DNA of 64,000 nt from positions 28,520,001-28,584,000 of the forward strand of contig OX485803.1 of assembly GCA_950295325.1 (NCBI GenBank), read 5' to 3'. A model generated the notes under the pieces. That model had not been told where the DNA came from and did no database searches. It worked only from the letters and a program-made list of their open reading frames with translations. Shown here piece after piece: positions 1 through 11,818 of this stretch. Each line of letters begins with the position of its first letter. Position 1 is the first letter of the stretch. Source of the stretch: Polytrichum commune (lineage: Eukaryota; Streptophyta; Polytrichopsida; Polytrichales; Polytrichaceae). Position numbers and translations under genes: made by a program.

Positions 1-1082
1 AACTGCCCTTTTTGGGCATATATTAAAAAAATCAGCACATTCTCTTTTTGGTGCATGGTCATTCCTCTTGGTCCACATTCAATTGATCCACATTCAATTG
101 ATTTTTAAAGTAATCATACCATGGAAGTTGGACCATCAAGTCGGACCATGGAAAAAGGCCTTAGTTTGCAATGTGATCAGTTTTTGAGCATTCAGTAGTA
201 TGCATGGGCATGAGATCTACTCGCCATATAATTTTATATTGCAACTTTCTCAAGCCGTGATTCAGGTCCCTACACAAAAGTTGTCCTAATCTTAACACTC
301 CAATATTCAATTCAACTTCACTACACACTAACTTAATACAACCTAATGGGCTTGACAACATAATGGTCCTATTTATCAAGATGTGCAGTTTGTCAGACCT
401 GCATCTGGTTTCAAAATAAAATGTTAGCTTTTTTAGTTTGCAATGTAATAAATTTCTGAGCACTCCCAGAATTCACGGGCGCGGGAACTACACACCATTT
501 CTCGTACATAACGCACTCCCTTCAGGGCTATCCCCTGTACTGAAACTCTCGAGTCACAAATTCGGGTCCTCGTACACAAATTGTCCTAACACTCCAGTAC
601 TCATTTTAGCTTCAACACACTAGAACTTGACAACAATAATGGGCTTTGACAACAATATGCATTAGATCTTAGTTTGCACTGTGATGAAAATCTGGGCACT
701 GTATTTCGTATTGGAAACTTTCTTTAGCCACGATTTCGGGAACCCATTAACAAATTGTCCTAACACTCCAGAATTTAATTTTAACTTCCAATAAACACTA
801 ATACTACTTAATGGGCTTGACAACAGTATGCTACTACCTACGAAGAGCTACAGCTTGTCAATCCTGCATCTGGTATGACAACAAATGCATGAGACTTTAG
901 ATTGCAGCGGGTCATAGTTTGCACTACGATAAATTTCTGAGCACCATTTTTCATATTGGAAACTTTCGGAAGCCACAATTGTGGGTCCCCATACACATTC
1001 TCCTAACACTCCAGTTTTCAATTTGATTTTAATATACACTAATACTGCTTAATGGGCTTGACAACAAATATGCTACTATCTA
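1..1082. repeat. Tandem degenerate copies of the 3' end of the adjacent GH79 gene
   Basis: About four copies of a unit are arrayed here. A landmark, AATGGGCTTGACAACA, recurs near 345, 638 (one extra T), 812 and 1051. The unit closest to the gene runs into the GH79 coding end at 1083. On the minus strand the upstream copies at about 375-410 and 860-890 still encode versions of the GH79 C-terminus (PDAGLTNC and VVIPDAGLTSC, against VIPDAALTICNS in the gene) followed by stop codons. The unit is therefore the last ~50 bp of coding sequence plus ~180 bp of 3' UTR. Spacings differ (293, 174 and 239 bp), and the 174-bp copy has lost the coding tail. No promoter or longer open frame is seen. Confidence 0.75.
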
Positions 1083-4000
1083 TCAGGAATTACAGATCGT
1101 CAGAGCTGCATCTGGTATGACAGCAAATGCGATAGACAAAGGAGCAACTTGGACAGGCGCCGCCTTGTCAACTTGAATAGGCACCAAACTGGGGCCATCT
1201 CCAGAGGGTGATGGACCCAAGGGATACCCATTGAGAAGCACCACTTGGCTGTGTAGATTATCCCCGGGAGCTGTCAGATGGTACTCCAGACGCTTGGCTG
1301 GCACCGAAGCCAATAATGCTGCCCAAATGGAGGCGTACACTTTTTGCACATAGTGGATGGTGGGTGAGGTTAAGGTGAAGGAGACGTCCACATTGTATGT
1401 AGTGGTGTTGCTTAAATTGATCAACAATACTGTCACTCCTCCCTAAATACAGAGAATCTTTGATGTTAATAAAGAGCACAAGTGCAACACTTGCAATCTT
1501 AGTTCAGCAAAAGATGGAATCATAGTTTAAAACCCCACCTTCTACTGTGAGATTATCCATGTGAATTTCTTGCCAGATAATTCCGTACTGCGTATTAACA
1601 ACCATGCAGGGGAATATGATTGAAAATATATACATTACTGACCTGCGTATTGTTCCTCATGCAATGTGCATATGCGCGTAAATATGTCGCATTCTTGGAA
1701 CTAATCGCCAAAACCTTGGTACCCATGAGTCGGTTCCACAAAAGAGCACTGCATTCACATAAGCCGCTCATTGCACTTAGATTACATACTACACTAGGTA
1801 CCAATGCTCCAATGCAATGACTCAAACATAAAACTCAAACTTTAGCAAGATCCCGTAAATGATAACAGTTTCTTTCGCACACAGTGCGCTCATTTCCAAA
1901 ATAAGTGCAGGTGATATGTATAACCCCCCAATTGCGAGCTCACTTTCAAGGGCATCCCCAGAGAGGAACTCGAGGGTCATGCCCGGGTCATGTCCAGATC
2001 ATGTGGCATCATTCAAGAGGAAGCAATGGTCGTCTTGAAATTAGTGTGGGTCAGGAAATTTGGGAGTTTGGTGTATTTTATTGAGTAATAAAAATCCATG
2101 TAGAGGAACTTCACGCTGCATCCAAAAGGCAATTACGCTAACCAATACAGCCAGGAAATTTTTTGGAGGTCAGTGATCACTGTGTGCTTATTGGCACATG
2201 GCCTGCCACATATTAGTACGGAAGTAAACATGTAAAGGATCAGAGAGCAAGAAAACACCTTGGTTAGATAAATTCAAGTCATGGGAAGACTGCAGGATAA
2301 GTTCTGGAGAATGACCTGTAGTAGTCCGGATTCGGTTCATATGTGGTGGTGTTCAGGAGACCATAGTTCCCACCAATGAAGCTTTGACGACAATAAACCT
2401 TGTTGTTGAATGAAGCAGCCATGCCCAATTGATCCAAGTACCTGCGTGAAATGGCCATTCCAACACGTAGATTTATAACACATTTAAATCAATTGGAGTC
2501 CAACCCACATTGAGACATTTGAGTGGTGCTCATTTATGGGACTAAATTGGAAATTTTCCTACATTCCAAATTACAGCAACAAAAGATAAGTATACACATG
2601 TCATTTTTCTTATGCAAGTAGCCATTACTACTAACTGATCTTGGACGTTTCGAACGTACCAGAAACTGAAGACAAAGGCGTCAGTTACAAGATGGTGACC
2701 ACTATTATAAGCACCACCTGACTCCCCTACCCATGCGCCTGTAGTAGGTGCCACATTTTGCAACAAATTGTTTACAGACGCAAAATTGTTTGCTTCATTA
2801 TCCAAAACCTTGGGGTCCAATATCTTCTGTACAAGGTCTGTGCTAACCCCTGCAAAATTCACATCATCGTTATTGTTATTGTTATTGTTTATGTTATAAG
2901 CAGAGACTCACGGCATAGACTGTCCTGCCTGGATGCACTTTAAATCAGAGGTAAATAAAGGGGGGAGGTGATTTTAAACCTGGTCCAAGGTTATAGATAT
3001 GGCGTGTGACGAAATCAATGACTCCGGGCCCCGTGGCTTTTAGAAATGTACTGTACCACCCGTAATCAAAAAATCCATCAGGTGCAATCACCAAGGGCTT
3101 TTGGGTAGCGCTTGCGTAGAGCGTATCTGTTATGTTCCTCAGCACTTTCGCATCCGCGGCATATTGCAATGCTGAGACACTGGTGCCAACCCCGCTCCCA
3201 CTTAGTTCATTTCCTTGTCACCACCATAACATGTAAACGTGTGAGGTGAATGTGTGCTTATTATTACCCTCCATAGACGTAAGGTAACTTTTGGGCCAAA
3301 AAATGCCAGATGTCCTTATGGCAATGGTTGGAACTTCTTAAAAGATGGTGTGGAAAATGAATTTAGGCAGTGACATGCCCAATCAGACCTGAACATACAA
3401 TATGCAGATAGATATCCAGAAAAAATAAACCAGCATAGGCCCTTTCAAGCAAATATATGAGCTTTCTCTGTGGCTTACCAAGTTGCCAAGCTTGCACCTG
3501 GATCCCCTGGTCCACTGTGTACTTAATAAAGTCCCGGGCATTGGAGGGATCCCAAGCACCCCAGGCACCTGATGACAATTTCGGGCGGTTGTAGAGCGCA
3601 TTCAGTCCAAACGCAACCACAGTCCTGCAAATTGAGTTCCATGTCACCTTACATGATAGAAAATTCAGAACATTACATGCTCAAGTCGCCTATTTAGGTT
3701 CTAATGCAAATGGAAAAATTCTTAGGTAATCCAGATAACCTAAAAAAATCCCATTGGGGAGGCCCCTGCTCGATTGAATCTTGGTAGATGGACAAAGGCG
3801 TTGTATCCAAGATATGCAACAATGATGTATTGATGACTAATGAGAGCTTGCCACTTGACTTCTTATGCACAATGGCATTCATGCATTTACTCAAAGGACC
3901 TTGATTCTTGAAAGAAAAAAGTCTTGAAGCTAGAATGGCCTAAAGAGAGCGTCCTTATACATGCTTGACAATGCTATGACTTCATAAGTAATCACTTTGT

Positions 4001-5643
4001 TTTTGCATGCTTACTCTCCAGACAATGCTCTGCAGCCTTCAGTGGCCTTTGACATGCGGAAATTTGGTGATGCAAGTGATTTAATTGAACTGAGGTGGCA
4101 TTAAAACAGGGTATAGTTCATACAGTAGGTAATTGAGGAGGAATATACCCTGTTTCACGGAAGAGGGTGGTAAGCTCCGTCCACCGTTGCATACTTAAGC
4201 ATCCTCCTTGGAAGTTGAACATGACCGAGGTATTGTACACAAAAGGACGGCATGGGACTTGTGGTGTGCCAACATCGTATACCACGTTGTCTTGCAAACT
4301 TCCTCCTAGCCGTATGCGAAGTGGTGACAAGTCTGTAGCAAAATACAGTGTCAGTCAGTCAGTCAGTCAGTCAGCCAATCAATCCACTGTCAGGCAAATA
4401 AGAAGATCCGTCCTACCGTTTCACAGGTTTTGACTGTACACTGGAATTATTGAGGACATACTACTGGTAGTGGTCACATCCAGATGTTTGCAATTATAGA
4501 CAGTGTTCAGACCAACAGCTCTAAATGACATCATCACCTGTTCATGTACCATTATCTAAAGGCAATAATATCTTCGAAGGAGAGTCTATTGTGAAACACA
4601 CACACACACACACACACACATATTTATTCATATTTCACTCGAATTTGGTCAAAAATCCAAGTTCTGAGAGTATACAGAACCTCAACCGCAATTAGACACA
4701 GACCCACCTTTGAGAGCCTTCCTGAACACCGGACTTGAAAGGTTCTGCGCAACCCACCCACACCTCCGCAGATTTCAGCACAAAATTTGACCCATTATCG
4801 GTGGAATTCACGGCATGGGATTAAGAACCGAAAACTCAGTCACAAATTCATTACACAGATATTGAAGGCGGCGCTCTCCTTAAGCATGTATGTAGTTTTT
4901 CCTTTTAACTCAATGGGACTTTTCGTCGGGGGTTGGTTCCCTATGATTTTTCATTGGTTGCTTTGCATACAACATCAATAATTGCTTTCCTCTTGCAGTG
5001 CATGCTCGGAGGTAGTGTTTGAATTTGAATGAAGAGAGACTTATTTCGGTTCACTGAGGGCCAAACTCATTTTAGCACTCATTTGAGTTTGACCCTCAAT
5101 GGACCGATATAGAATGTTCTTCGCACAAACCTTCACACGACCTCCAAGCATGCACCGAGAAATTACCGATTATGGAAAGTGTTGCATGCAAAACAACGAA
5201 CTCCCCGATCAAAAGTCATGTTGAGTTAAAGGATAACTCTAGTGAGCTCTGAACATTGAAGGCGGGGGCGCTCGCCTTAAGCATATATTTATGCAGAAAA
5301 TAAAATGGGAAGGCGATTGAATATAGCGGTGGACTTCGAAGAGAATGAATGTGATTCATACCAAGTGGAGCAAGGAGGCATTTCCCCATGCGCAAGTCCC
5401 GTAGTCGCACTTCTCCGGTGGCCACCAATCCAAAGTCGCGCACACGAAATGGTCGTCGATAGTGGCAATAGTCGCACTGCTGTTTATCTCTACCGATACT
5501 AAATTAGTGTATTTCTTCGGCGAGGAGGCACCCCTACCTTGAACTTGCCACCGGCATCGCCCATTCTTCAGGTCGCAGAGCTGGGTCAAGAGCACCACCA
5601 CCACCACAAGTTGCAACAACGTCGGCACAGTGTTCAGCACCAT
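1083..5643 (-). CDS. GH79 heparanase-like / beta-glucuronidase protein (secreted), nine exons
   Basis: Plant GH79 enzymes cleave beta-glucuronic acid from arabinogalactan proteins and related glycans in the wall or vacuole. Exons, 5' to 3' on the minus strand: 5643-5362, 4744-4708, 4332-4149, 3624-3479, 3213-2980, 2849-2660, 2441-2316, 1748-1643, 1442-1083. All have AG/GT borders and join in frame to 554 residues, a normal length for plant members. Residues ~1-27 are a hydrophobic signal peptide (core LLQLVVVVVLLTQLC). Family landmarks follow: CATLDWWPPEKCDYG, PLRIRLGGSLQD, AFGLNALYNRP, WQLGNEL split across exons 4/5 (general acid/base Glu ~219), WVGESGGAYNSG (nucleophile Glu ~337), and a C-terminal EYHLTAPGDNLHSQ block. 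Both catalytic Glu are intact, so it should be active. An in-frame ATG 12 codons upstream (5679) is possible but would put extra residues before the signal peptide. Intron 1 holds a foldback element. The exact substrate is inferred, not shown. Confidence 0.93.
4349..4375. repeat. (CAGT)n microsatellite in GH79 intron 2
   Basis: About six perfect CAGT units lie in the intron just upstream of exon 3. Visible by eye; no function implied. Confidence 0.9.
4594..4620. repeat. (CA)n microsatellite in GH79 intron 2
   Basis: A run of about 13 CA dinucleotides inside the intron. Confidence 0.95.
4861..5282. mobile_element. Foldback MITE (family D) in GH79 intron 1
   Basis: Two arms of inverted sequence face each other. 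The left arm starts near 4893 with TTAACTCAATGGGACTTTT and the right arm ends near 5233 with its diverged complement. Further inward, the complement of GAGTTTGACCCTCA pairs around 5065-5100. The element is bracketed by imperfect ~28-bp direct repeats, attgaaggcg...ccttaagcat, at 4864 and 5254. These are longer than a usual target duplication and may reflect an older local duplication. Related copies lie in the CPC1/SPEF2-like gene at 35745-35835 and 51858-52092. No coding sequence is present. Superfamily not determined. Confidence 0.65.
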
Positions 5644-6215
5644 CGTGACCTGTGGTTGTAAAACCCAAAAAATCCCCAAAAGTCCCTACTTCCTTACTTA
5701 CTTCCGAGGAGTCGGAGTCACCTCGAAAGAAACCGTCATTCCATCGGTCGAAGCTCCCGAACCTCAAGCTCTTCTGACATTTACTTGCGCACCACCCCGA
5801 TTAGTAGCTCGTGCTGGTATTTGTGAGCTGCGTTTACACAACCCCCACCTCCCCAAAAGAAATCCAACAGAGCCCACTTCCTCCCTCACTTCCGAGGACT
5901 CAGAGTCACCTTGAAAACCCGACCATTCGATTGATAGCAGCTCCCGAATCTCGAGGTCTTCCGACATTCACTTATGCACCTCCCAAATTCGTAGCTCCTG
6001 CTGCTAATTGTGAGCTGCGGTTTACAAAACCCAAAATTTCCCCACAAATTCCAGTGGAACGCACTTCCTTGCTCGCTCACTTCCCAGGACTCGGGGTCAC
6101 CTCAAAAGAAGCCCAGACCTCGAGCTATTTCGCTACTTACTTATGCATCACCACCCAAATTAGTATGTCCGAGTACTGCTAATGAAGCACGTCACATAAT
6201 CCACCCAGACCGACT
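5644..6215. repeat. 188-191-bp tandem repeat upstream of the GH79 start codon, three copies
   Basis: The landmark CCGAGGAGTCGGAGTCACCT and its variants recur at 5704, 5892 and 6083, spacing 188 and 191 bp. The other unit landmark, TTGTGAGCTGCGGTTTACA, recurs near 5650 (diverged), 5820 and 6008. The first unit begins at the GH79 ATG, so the repeat occupies what should be the 5' UTR and core promoter. Copies are ~70-80% alike by eye. Confidence 0.8.
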
Positions 6216-6236
6216 CGCCCAAGGGGTGGATTAGAT
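6198..6236. other. Short inverted repeat (TAATCCACCC / GGGTGGATTA)
   Basis: Ten-base arms separated by about 18 bases in the GH79 upstream region. It could form a small hairpin; there is no further evidence of function. Confidence 0.6.
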
Positions 6237-6264
6237 TGGAGGCGAAGAAGCTGAGATTGCGTAA

Positions 6265-6735
6265 TTATGATGATGACAATGATGATGATGGTGCATGACA
6301 GTGGTGATGATGGTTCCTACCCCAAACTGCTCCTCCAAGTTTCATGGCTTGCTTCACCGATGAGTGACCTTGGAGTCACCTACTCTTCTTTCTTCTTCTT
6401 CGCCAACAAGTGGGTGCGGACAACAAACACCACCAACAAGTAAGTAGTACGACTCGGCCTCCCAAAACCTTTTGTAAGTTACTTACTACGGTGATGACTG
6501 AGATCGTTTATTATTCCCACTTACTAAGCTTTACCCACCTGTCGACATGCACGAGACGGTACGAAACATCCCCACCACCCAAAGCAATCATCAAACCTGG
6601 AGCTGAGCTGCAGCCCCACCTCCACTGGCACCATCAATCACCCCAAATCCATCACCATCATCACCCTCGTCATCCTTATTATCATCATCATCACTCTCAC
6701 TCCCCCATTACTCCTCTTCCCACAGCTGCTTGAAT
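6265..6735. repeat. Low-complexity GAT and CAC/CAT tracts
   Basis: Strand-biased trinucleotide tracts: GATGATGAC-like at 6268-6315, and CAC/CAT-rich sequence at ~6560-6720 that translates to a histidine-rich open frame. I read this as low-complexity intergenic DNA, not a gene, because the frame has no other domain-like content. Confidence 0.7.
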
Positions 6736-6854
6736 TGCAACCCCAGTGATGATGGTGTCCACCTCCACACACACTCAAAAAGCGTTATCTCGTAACTGAG
6801 CCTTCGAGTGGGAGTCGGAACTCCAGGATCCACTCACTCAATTGAGAAAAATTA

Positions 6855-7480
6855 TCTACAGCGCACATAGATGTCCGCATTGCTCAATCCGCATCTGAAG
6901 AAAACTGATGATAGCCAAACCCTAAAATCTCTCAGTGAATGTGAATTCCACTGCAGCGTTTCCCTATTTCCAGGCATATGAGGTGAAAATCAGAGCATGA
7001 TTCTTCTCGCATCAAAAACTCCGCTCCGCCGACCAAATTACTGAAAATCTATGGGTTTCGTTGAGTTTGAGGTTTATGTCCCCACTCTTGTAAGAAAAGT
7101 AGAGCGCCATAGGTTACCCACATCGAAAATCCAACCCAAACTCTGTCACCTGGGGGCTGATTCCTTTCAATAACTACAGCACAGGTGTCCACATCGTTCA
7201 ATCCACATCTCTTGGAATGTGGATCTCAATGCAACGCCTCCTTTTTCCAGGCGTGTGAGGTGAAAAAGCGGAGCGTTCATTCCTTCCCGCATCAAAAACT
7301 CCGGTCCGGTGACAAATTCCACCGGTGACAAATTCCATGGGTTTCAGCTTGCGGTATAAGCATGTCCACTTTAGAAAGGCAGAGCACGTCGGAGCTTACA
7401 TTGTTGTCACCTTACTCATGCTACATCGAAAAGCTGTCCCCGAAACTCTGCCATGAGTCTGGGGAGGGGGTTGATTCCTT
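6855..7480. repeat. Diverged ~300-bp tandem duplication
   Basis: The first copy (~6855-7165) carries GTGAGGTGAAAA-like and GCATCAAAAACTCCG landmarks near 6980 and 7010. The second (~7170-7480) repeats them near 7256 and 7290, followed in both by a block containing CATCGAAAA and AACTCTG. An extra small duplication, GACAAATTCCACCGGT, lies at 7309-7336. No gene is recognised. Confidence 0.7.
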
Positions 7481-7549
7481 CGACTTTCATGAGATTAAAT
7501 TCACCAATTGTGATTTGACGCATCGCTGTAAGCTTAAGTTGAGTTGCTA

Positions 7550-8934
7550 AAACCATAGGAGACAGATCAGAAGCTTAGATGTACCGAAGTGAGTGAGGCG
7601 GTCGCATTCTGCGAGTGAAGGCCGGGCATCATGTGATGGGGTCAGAGATCACGGGCTCCTGCGAAGATGCGGATGCAATCAGACGATGAATACAGAAGCA
7701 GAGCTTCGGGGGCCACTTGTCGTATAAGTATACGCCCAATGCATTTTAAGGCGCCCAATGTTAAGGGTAAAACCTTGCTCCATGTGTATGGGTATTCTTG
7801 GGTTCATTTCTAATGTTCTCCAACTTCTACCGATTAGATTCACACAACAAAGACATGTGTTGCATTTAACCCTAAACTTCCCAAGCAACTCTTTTTTGGT
7901 TGGTGGATGATTTCTTCCCCACATCTGATTTTGGGGAATTGTTTGTATATATGTCGTTAGAAATATGGGACGATTTAGGGGCTTACCCCACTACAGGCCC
8001 TTAAATTTCGGTGGTGGCAGTGATTGGTTGGGTGCAACTACCGCTGCCCTAACGTGTACCACACAGACGGGAGATATTAACAACGTGGCTTTGAAAAGTG
8101 GAGTGCTTCCTCACGATGAATTGTCGTTGGTTTTTCCCTAGAAGTTCCGGAATTTAGGTTCAGTTTTGTCTTCACGTGAAAAACCTGCTCACCATTTCAT
8201 CGCATGCTTCTAGGTTTTGGTTTAGGGTTTAGCTGAGGTGCTTCTCTTCACTTTCGACACAGTCTTGAAAAAGATAAATAGATAAGCACTTTATTACTTT
8301 TACAATATTTTGTGTGGTGCTAAACTGCCGGTAGTGTGGTACATGACCATTGACAAAGTGATGAGATGTAAGCATTTGCTTTGAAAAGTTGCCGGAACTA
8401 TAGTCCACATCACGGAACCCCAATTGCCGTAATGTGGTAAGCCCCTAATGCAAGGTGGCGAGCTTATTGTGGTTTGCACATTTTGGCATGAGAATTTGTG
8501 GATGTGCTCAACTATTAACTTGTACCCATCTAGTGGATCATACAAGCATTTCACTCATTTTTCAAGTGAATTTGATTGGTCAAAGGTATTTTTTGGGGGA
8601 TAAAACATGACATTTTCTTGTGCATCGCTTCCTTTAATTGTTATAATCTAAAAATCCCAAGGTTTAATCACAATTGTTTTTTTTTTTCCCTTCGTTGTAG
8701 CTCATCTCTTGTGTTTCAAGATCCTACAAACAAATCCCATTTAAATCTCAAAACTTGTCCATGAAAATTCCACAACCAACATTGAGTGAATTGCACTCAA
8801 AACAACCATTTCATGGGCTTGGAAAGTGAAGGGTTAAGTAGCAAATCTAGGATGAAGCATTGGCAAAAGTCAAATTGAAAACCGGACATTCCCTTAATTA
8901 GTGTTGGTTATGGGAAGTGTTTATTTGGTGAATG

Positions 8935-8936
<2 letters not shown>
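7550..8936. other. Intergenic, no recognised gene
   Basis: Only short open frames, none with a recognisable motif. AT content rises to the right. No inverted repeats with target duplications found by eye. Confidence 0.6.

Positions 8937-9013
<77 letters not shown>
8937..9013. repeat. (TA)n microsatellite, about 38 units
   Basis: An uninterrupted TA run of about 76 bp, long enough to be hypervariable and to form a cruciform. It lies next to a MITE family A fragment. Confidence 0.97.
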
Positions 9014-9016
<3 letters not shown>

Positions 9017-9029
9017 TTCTAGTCTTTTC

Positions 9030-9215
9030 ACTATTGAGTGTGGAGTTATTAATGATATTTGAAGACATAATGTGATCTCTTTTGAGCATGCATTTTTGTG
9101 TTATTTGTTTGTTTTGTTTTTTATCCTCACCTAACCACACACCAATCAAATGTGCATCTCCAATTAAGAAAAGTAATTGCATAACACCCACGCATCTTGA
9201 GGTAAGTGGGTCTAA
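9030..9215 (+). mobile_element. MITE family A, partial copy
   Basis: Shares the landmark order of the family (defined by the copy at 53385-53740): a GATCTCTTTTGAGCATG-like block, CTAACCACACACC, then an AGGTAAGTGGGTCTA-like end. The 5' half is missing, possibly lost into the neighbouring (TA)n tract. Confidence 0.55.
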
Positions 9216-9449
9216 TTAGCACTATCCTCTTAAACGGACACTTGTATTTGAGTTGTGTATGGTGATGGACTAGATAATCAATGAGAGGAGACTAGATGAT
9301 GAGGAGCTGAAACAACAAGTCACCCACCTACTTGAGTTGGTTATCGTTCATAATTGATCAACTCATGGATAGAATTTGAGAATTATGGATAATATTGGGC
9401 CTCCTTTTGATGCAAAGTTGTGACGAGCTTTCATAACCCTTGTGCTTGG

Positions 9450-9730
9450 ATGAGCAATCAAATATGTGCATATCTAAGAATGGATACCAAAAAAAAAAAA
9501 GTGTTTTAAAGAGATTGGACTATGTACTTCAAGTTTAATAACCATTCCATGCAAGTTCTAGGCTCAATAGTGAATATAATTGGAAGGACCTATATGATCA
9601 ATCAATTGATGAGAAAGAAAATATCCACTTTGATAATGATTAAGATACACATATGAGCGCAAAAGATTATGAAGAAAAAGGCTACTGGCAAAATTGGATT
9701 TGCTAGTCATCTTGCACAAATTTAAGGGGC
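9450..9730 (-). mobile_element. MITE family A, nearly full copy
   Basis: In inverted orientation it carries the family landmarks: TCTAAGAATGGATACC, AGAGATTGGACTA, CTAGGCTCAATAGTGAA, CCTATATGATCAATCA and GATTTGCTAGTCATCTTG. Ends are diverged and no clean target duplication was found. Confidence 0.65.
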
Positions 9731-11039
9731 AAGAGGGAATTATCGCATTTGAGCATACCTCTCATTTATCCAATAAATAAATTATAAAATAGAATCTATC
9801 AATATGTTACTCTTATAAATTGATTTGACAATCATGGAATTAGATTCGAAGACCCTTAATTAATTTGGGCAGAGTCATCTGAGATGAATCAATCACAAAC
9901 CTATTGGGGGTTCAAGTTTTTATGTTGGATGGAATATAGGTATGCTTATATGCGACAATGTTATCTTGCCCTTACTATTGTGGCACTGCTAATGCCACAC
10001 GCAATTTAGCCATTAGATCAAATCGAGAATTGCCTTATGAAAACTAATGGTATGAAAACTAGACATAAAGTTGTGCAATTTGGGGTAGGGACATGTTAGG
10101 TGTTATAGGGGGGAACTCTTTCATCGTTCAATGTTGTGTAAGTGGACAACATCACTAGCACATTCTACATGGGTCATTTGCTAAAGAAAACCAAATGTAA
10201 TGCCAATATTGACTATGTGATCTCTCTAAAGGGATTGCAGGTAAGATAAAATATTGTCGAAACAAATTTTCAATATAGAACACCCACAACACAAGTTGGT
10301 CAGCACCTCACAACCACATGTTGCCTCCTAATTTCCCTAATTCACCCACAAAAATCAAGCGTGTTAGGTTCAATGGGCAACTCTCCTAACTATGGAGGAT
10401 GGTGAGTGTAATTTGATCTTTGCGAAGGTGACTAACCCAAACATCATCAAGGTGGCGGCTATATCAACACATGTTACTCATCCACCAAATTAGGGTGACT
10501 ACATTGCCAATTAGGAGCCAAAAACAAATGTCCGATTAAGGAAGCTAGCCAAATTAGCCTCTACCTCGTGGCATTGGATCTCGAAACGAGTCACCCAATG
10601 CTACAACTATTCACTTGGAATGTAAGTTTCACCAAGTAGTGTCATTTATGTCCTATAATATCCAAACAACCTATTTGACCTTTATTGTCCAAAAATTGAA
10701 ATGTATAGTGAAAAGTGTTGCAGCATTGTGTAATTTCAAATAATAAAATGACACTAAATACTATAAACATTGCAATAAAATAGCAAGGTCTATAATTATA
10801 ATATTATAAAATGTTGTGAATTTTTTGTGGATTAGTCATTTATATTAATGTACCATGGTGCTTAATCTACTTCAACACAGTAAATAAAGAGCTTCTTGAG
10901 AGATAGTGCCACACGTCATGCAACGGTTGGTTGGAACATGTTAATTTTTTCTAACGTGGTATGAAAATTAAATCACATTCAGCAAGCAAATTGCCTAAAT
11001 TGATAAAGTACCAAGGTTTGCTTTTTTCTTTGCGCCCAC
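9731..11039. other. Intergenic, no recognised gene
   Basis: AT-rich with scattered stops in all frames. Could be decayed transposon sequence, but no diagnostic motif can be named. Confidence 0.55.
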
Positions 11040-11345
11040 TTGTTGTTTTAGGATATGAAACACCTAGTCAAAGTGAGATGATTTGCAGATCCAAATCATG
11101 CTTGCAACCATTTGTCTCATAAGTTTTGAAGCTCACATGAGTGTTCAATACCGGAGCGAGAATTCTTGTACTCATGAAGTGGTCACACAGGTTCCCTCGA
11201 TCATGTTGACTACTGAACCTAAAACAATAAGCATGTTTCAAACAAAACAATTTGATCTCTTTTAAACACATGTCTTTTTGGTGTTTGTTCTTAGATCCAC
11301 GTCTAATCACGTGCCTCTCGAATATAGGTGTCATGATCATCGCTA
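11040..11345 (+). mobile_element. MITE family A copy
   Basis: Contains GGATATGAAACA, GTTGACTACTGAACCTA, TTTGATCTCTTTTAAACAC, TTTTTGGTGTTTGTTCTTAG and ACGTCTAATCACG in the family order. Confidence 0.7.
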
Positions 11346-11431
11346 TGTTTGGAATTAGGCATGCCTACCTTACCTTACGGCAACAAAAGTGATTGCCTTG
11401 AGGCTTAAGCTCCCTCCCCCATCCTTACTTA

Positions 11432-11815
11432 GGGCCGGTTCACACTATGGCCAAACTTCGAGAGGAGAAGCGTTTGGACCAATGAAAATGCAGAAATGTC
11501 CAAAGTCCGTCCTCTCGGCCTTCACACTAGAGGCCGAAGTCCAAAGGACGTCGCCTCCCAAAGAGCCTAGGTGGCAGCACTTTTAGGAAGTTATGGCGCC
11601 AAGAGTTCGGCCTCTCGAGCAAAGTTTGGGTCGAGCAAAATGCTCGACCCAAACCTTCGTCGAGAGGCCGAACTTTTTTTTCATTAAAATATTCAAAATA
11701 TGACAGTTGATTATTTTAATACATTTTTTCAGCCCAAAGGCTTCTCCTCTCGACATAGTTTGGTCCAGAAAAGTGACGCTTCTCCTCTCGACTTGGGCAT
11801 AGTGTGAACCGGCCC
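11432..11815. mobile_element. PIF/Harbinger-type MITE with TTA target duplication
   Basis: Terminal inverted repeats start GGGCCGGTTCACACTATG at both ends. The element is flanked by TTA on both sides (11429-11431 and 11816-11818), the 3-bp TWA duplication typical of PIF/Harbinger. It is 384 bp long and rich in internal inverted motifs such as CTCGAGAGG/CCTCTCG. No transposase, so non-autonomous. Confidence 0.85.
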
Positions 11816-11818
11816 TTA

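Noticed and set aside
6410-6733. 107-codon frame ending in a His-rich tail
   Set aside because: Translation of a CAC/CAT low-complexity tract with no domain-like content.
8898-9191. 97-codon frame with alternating Ile-Tyr
   Set aside because: Translation of the (TA)n tract.
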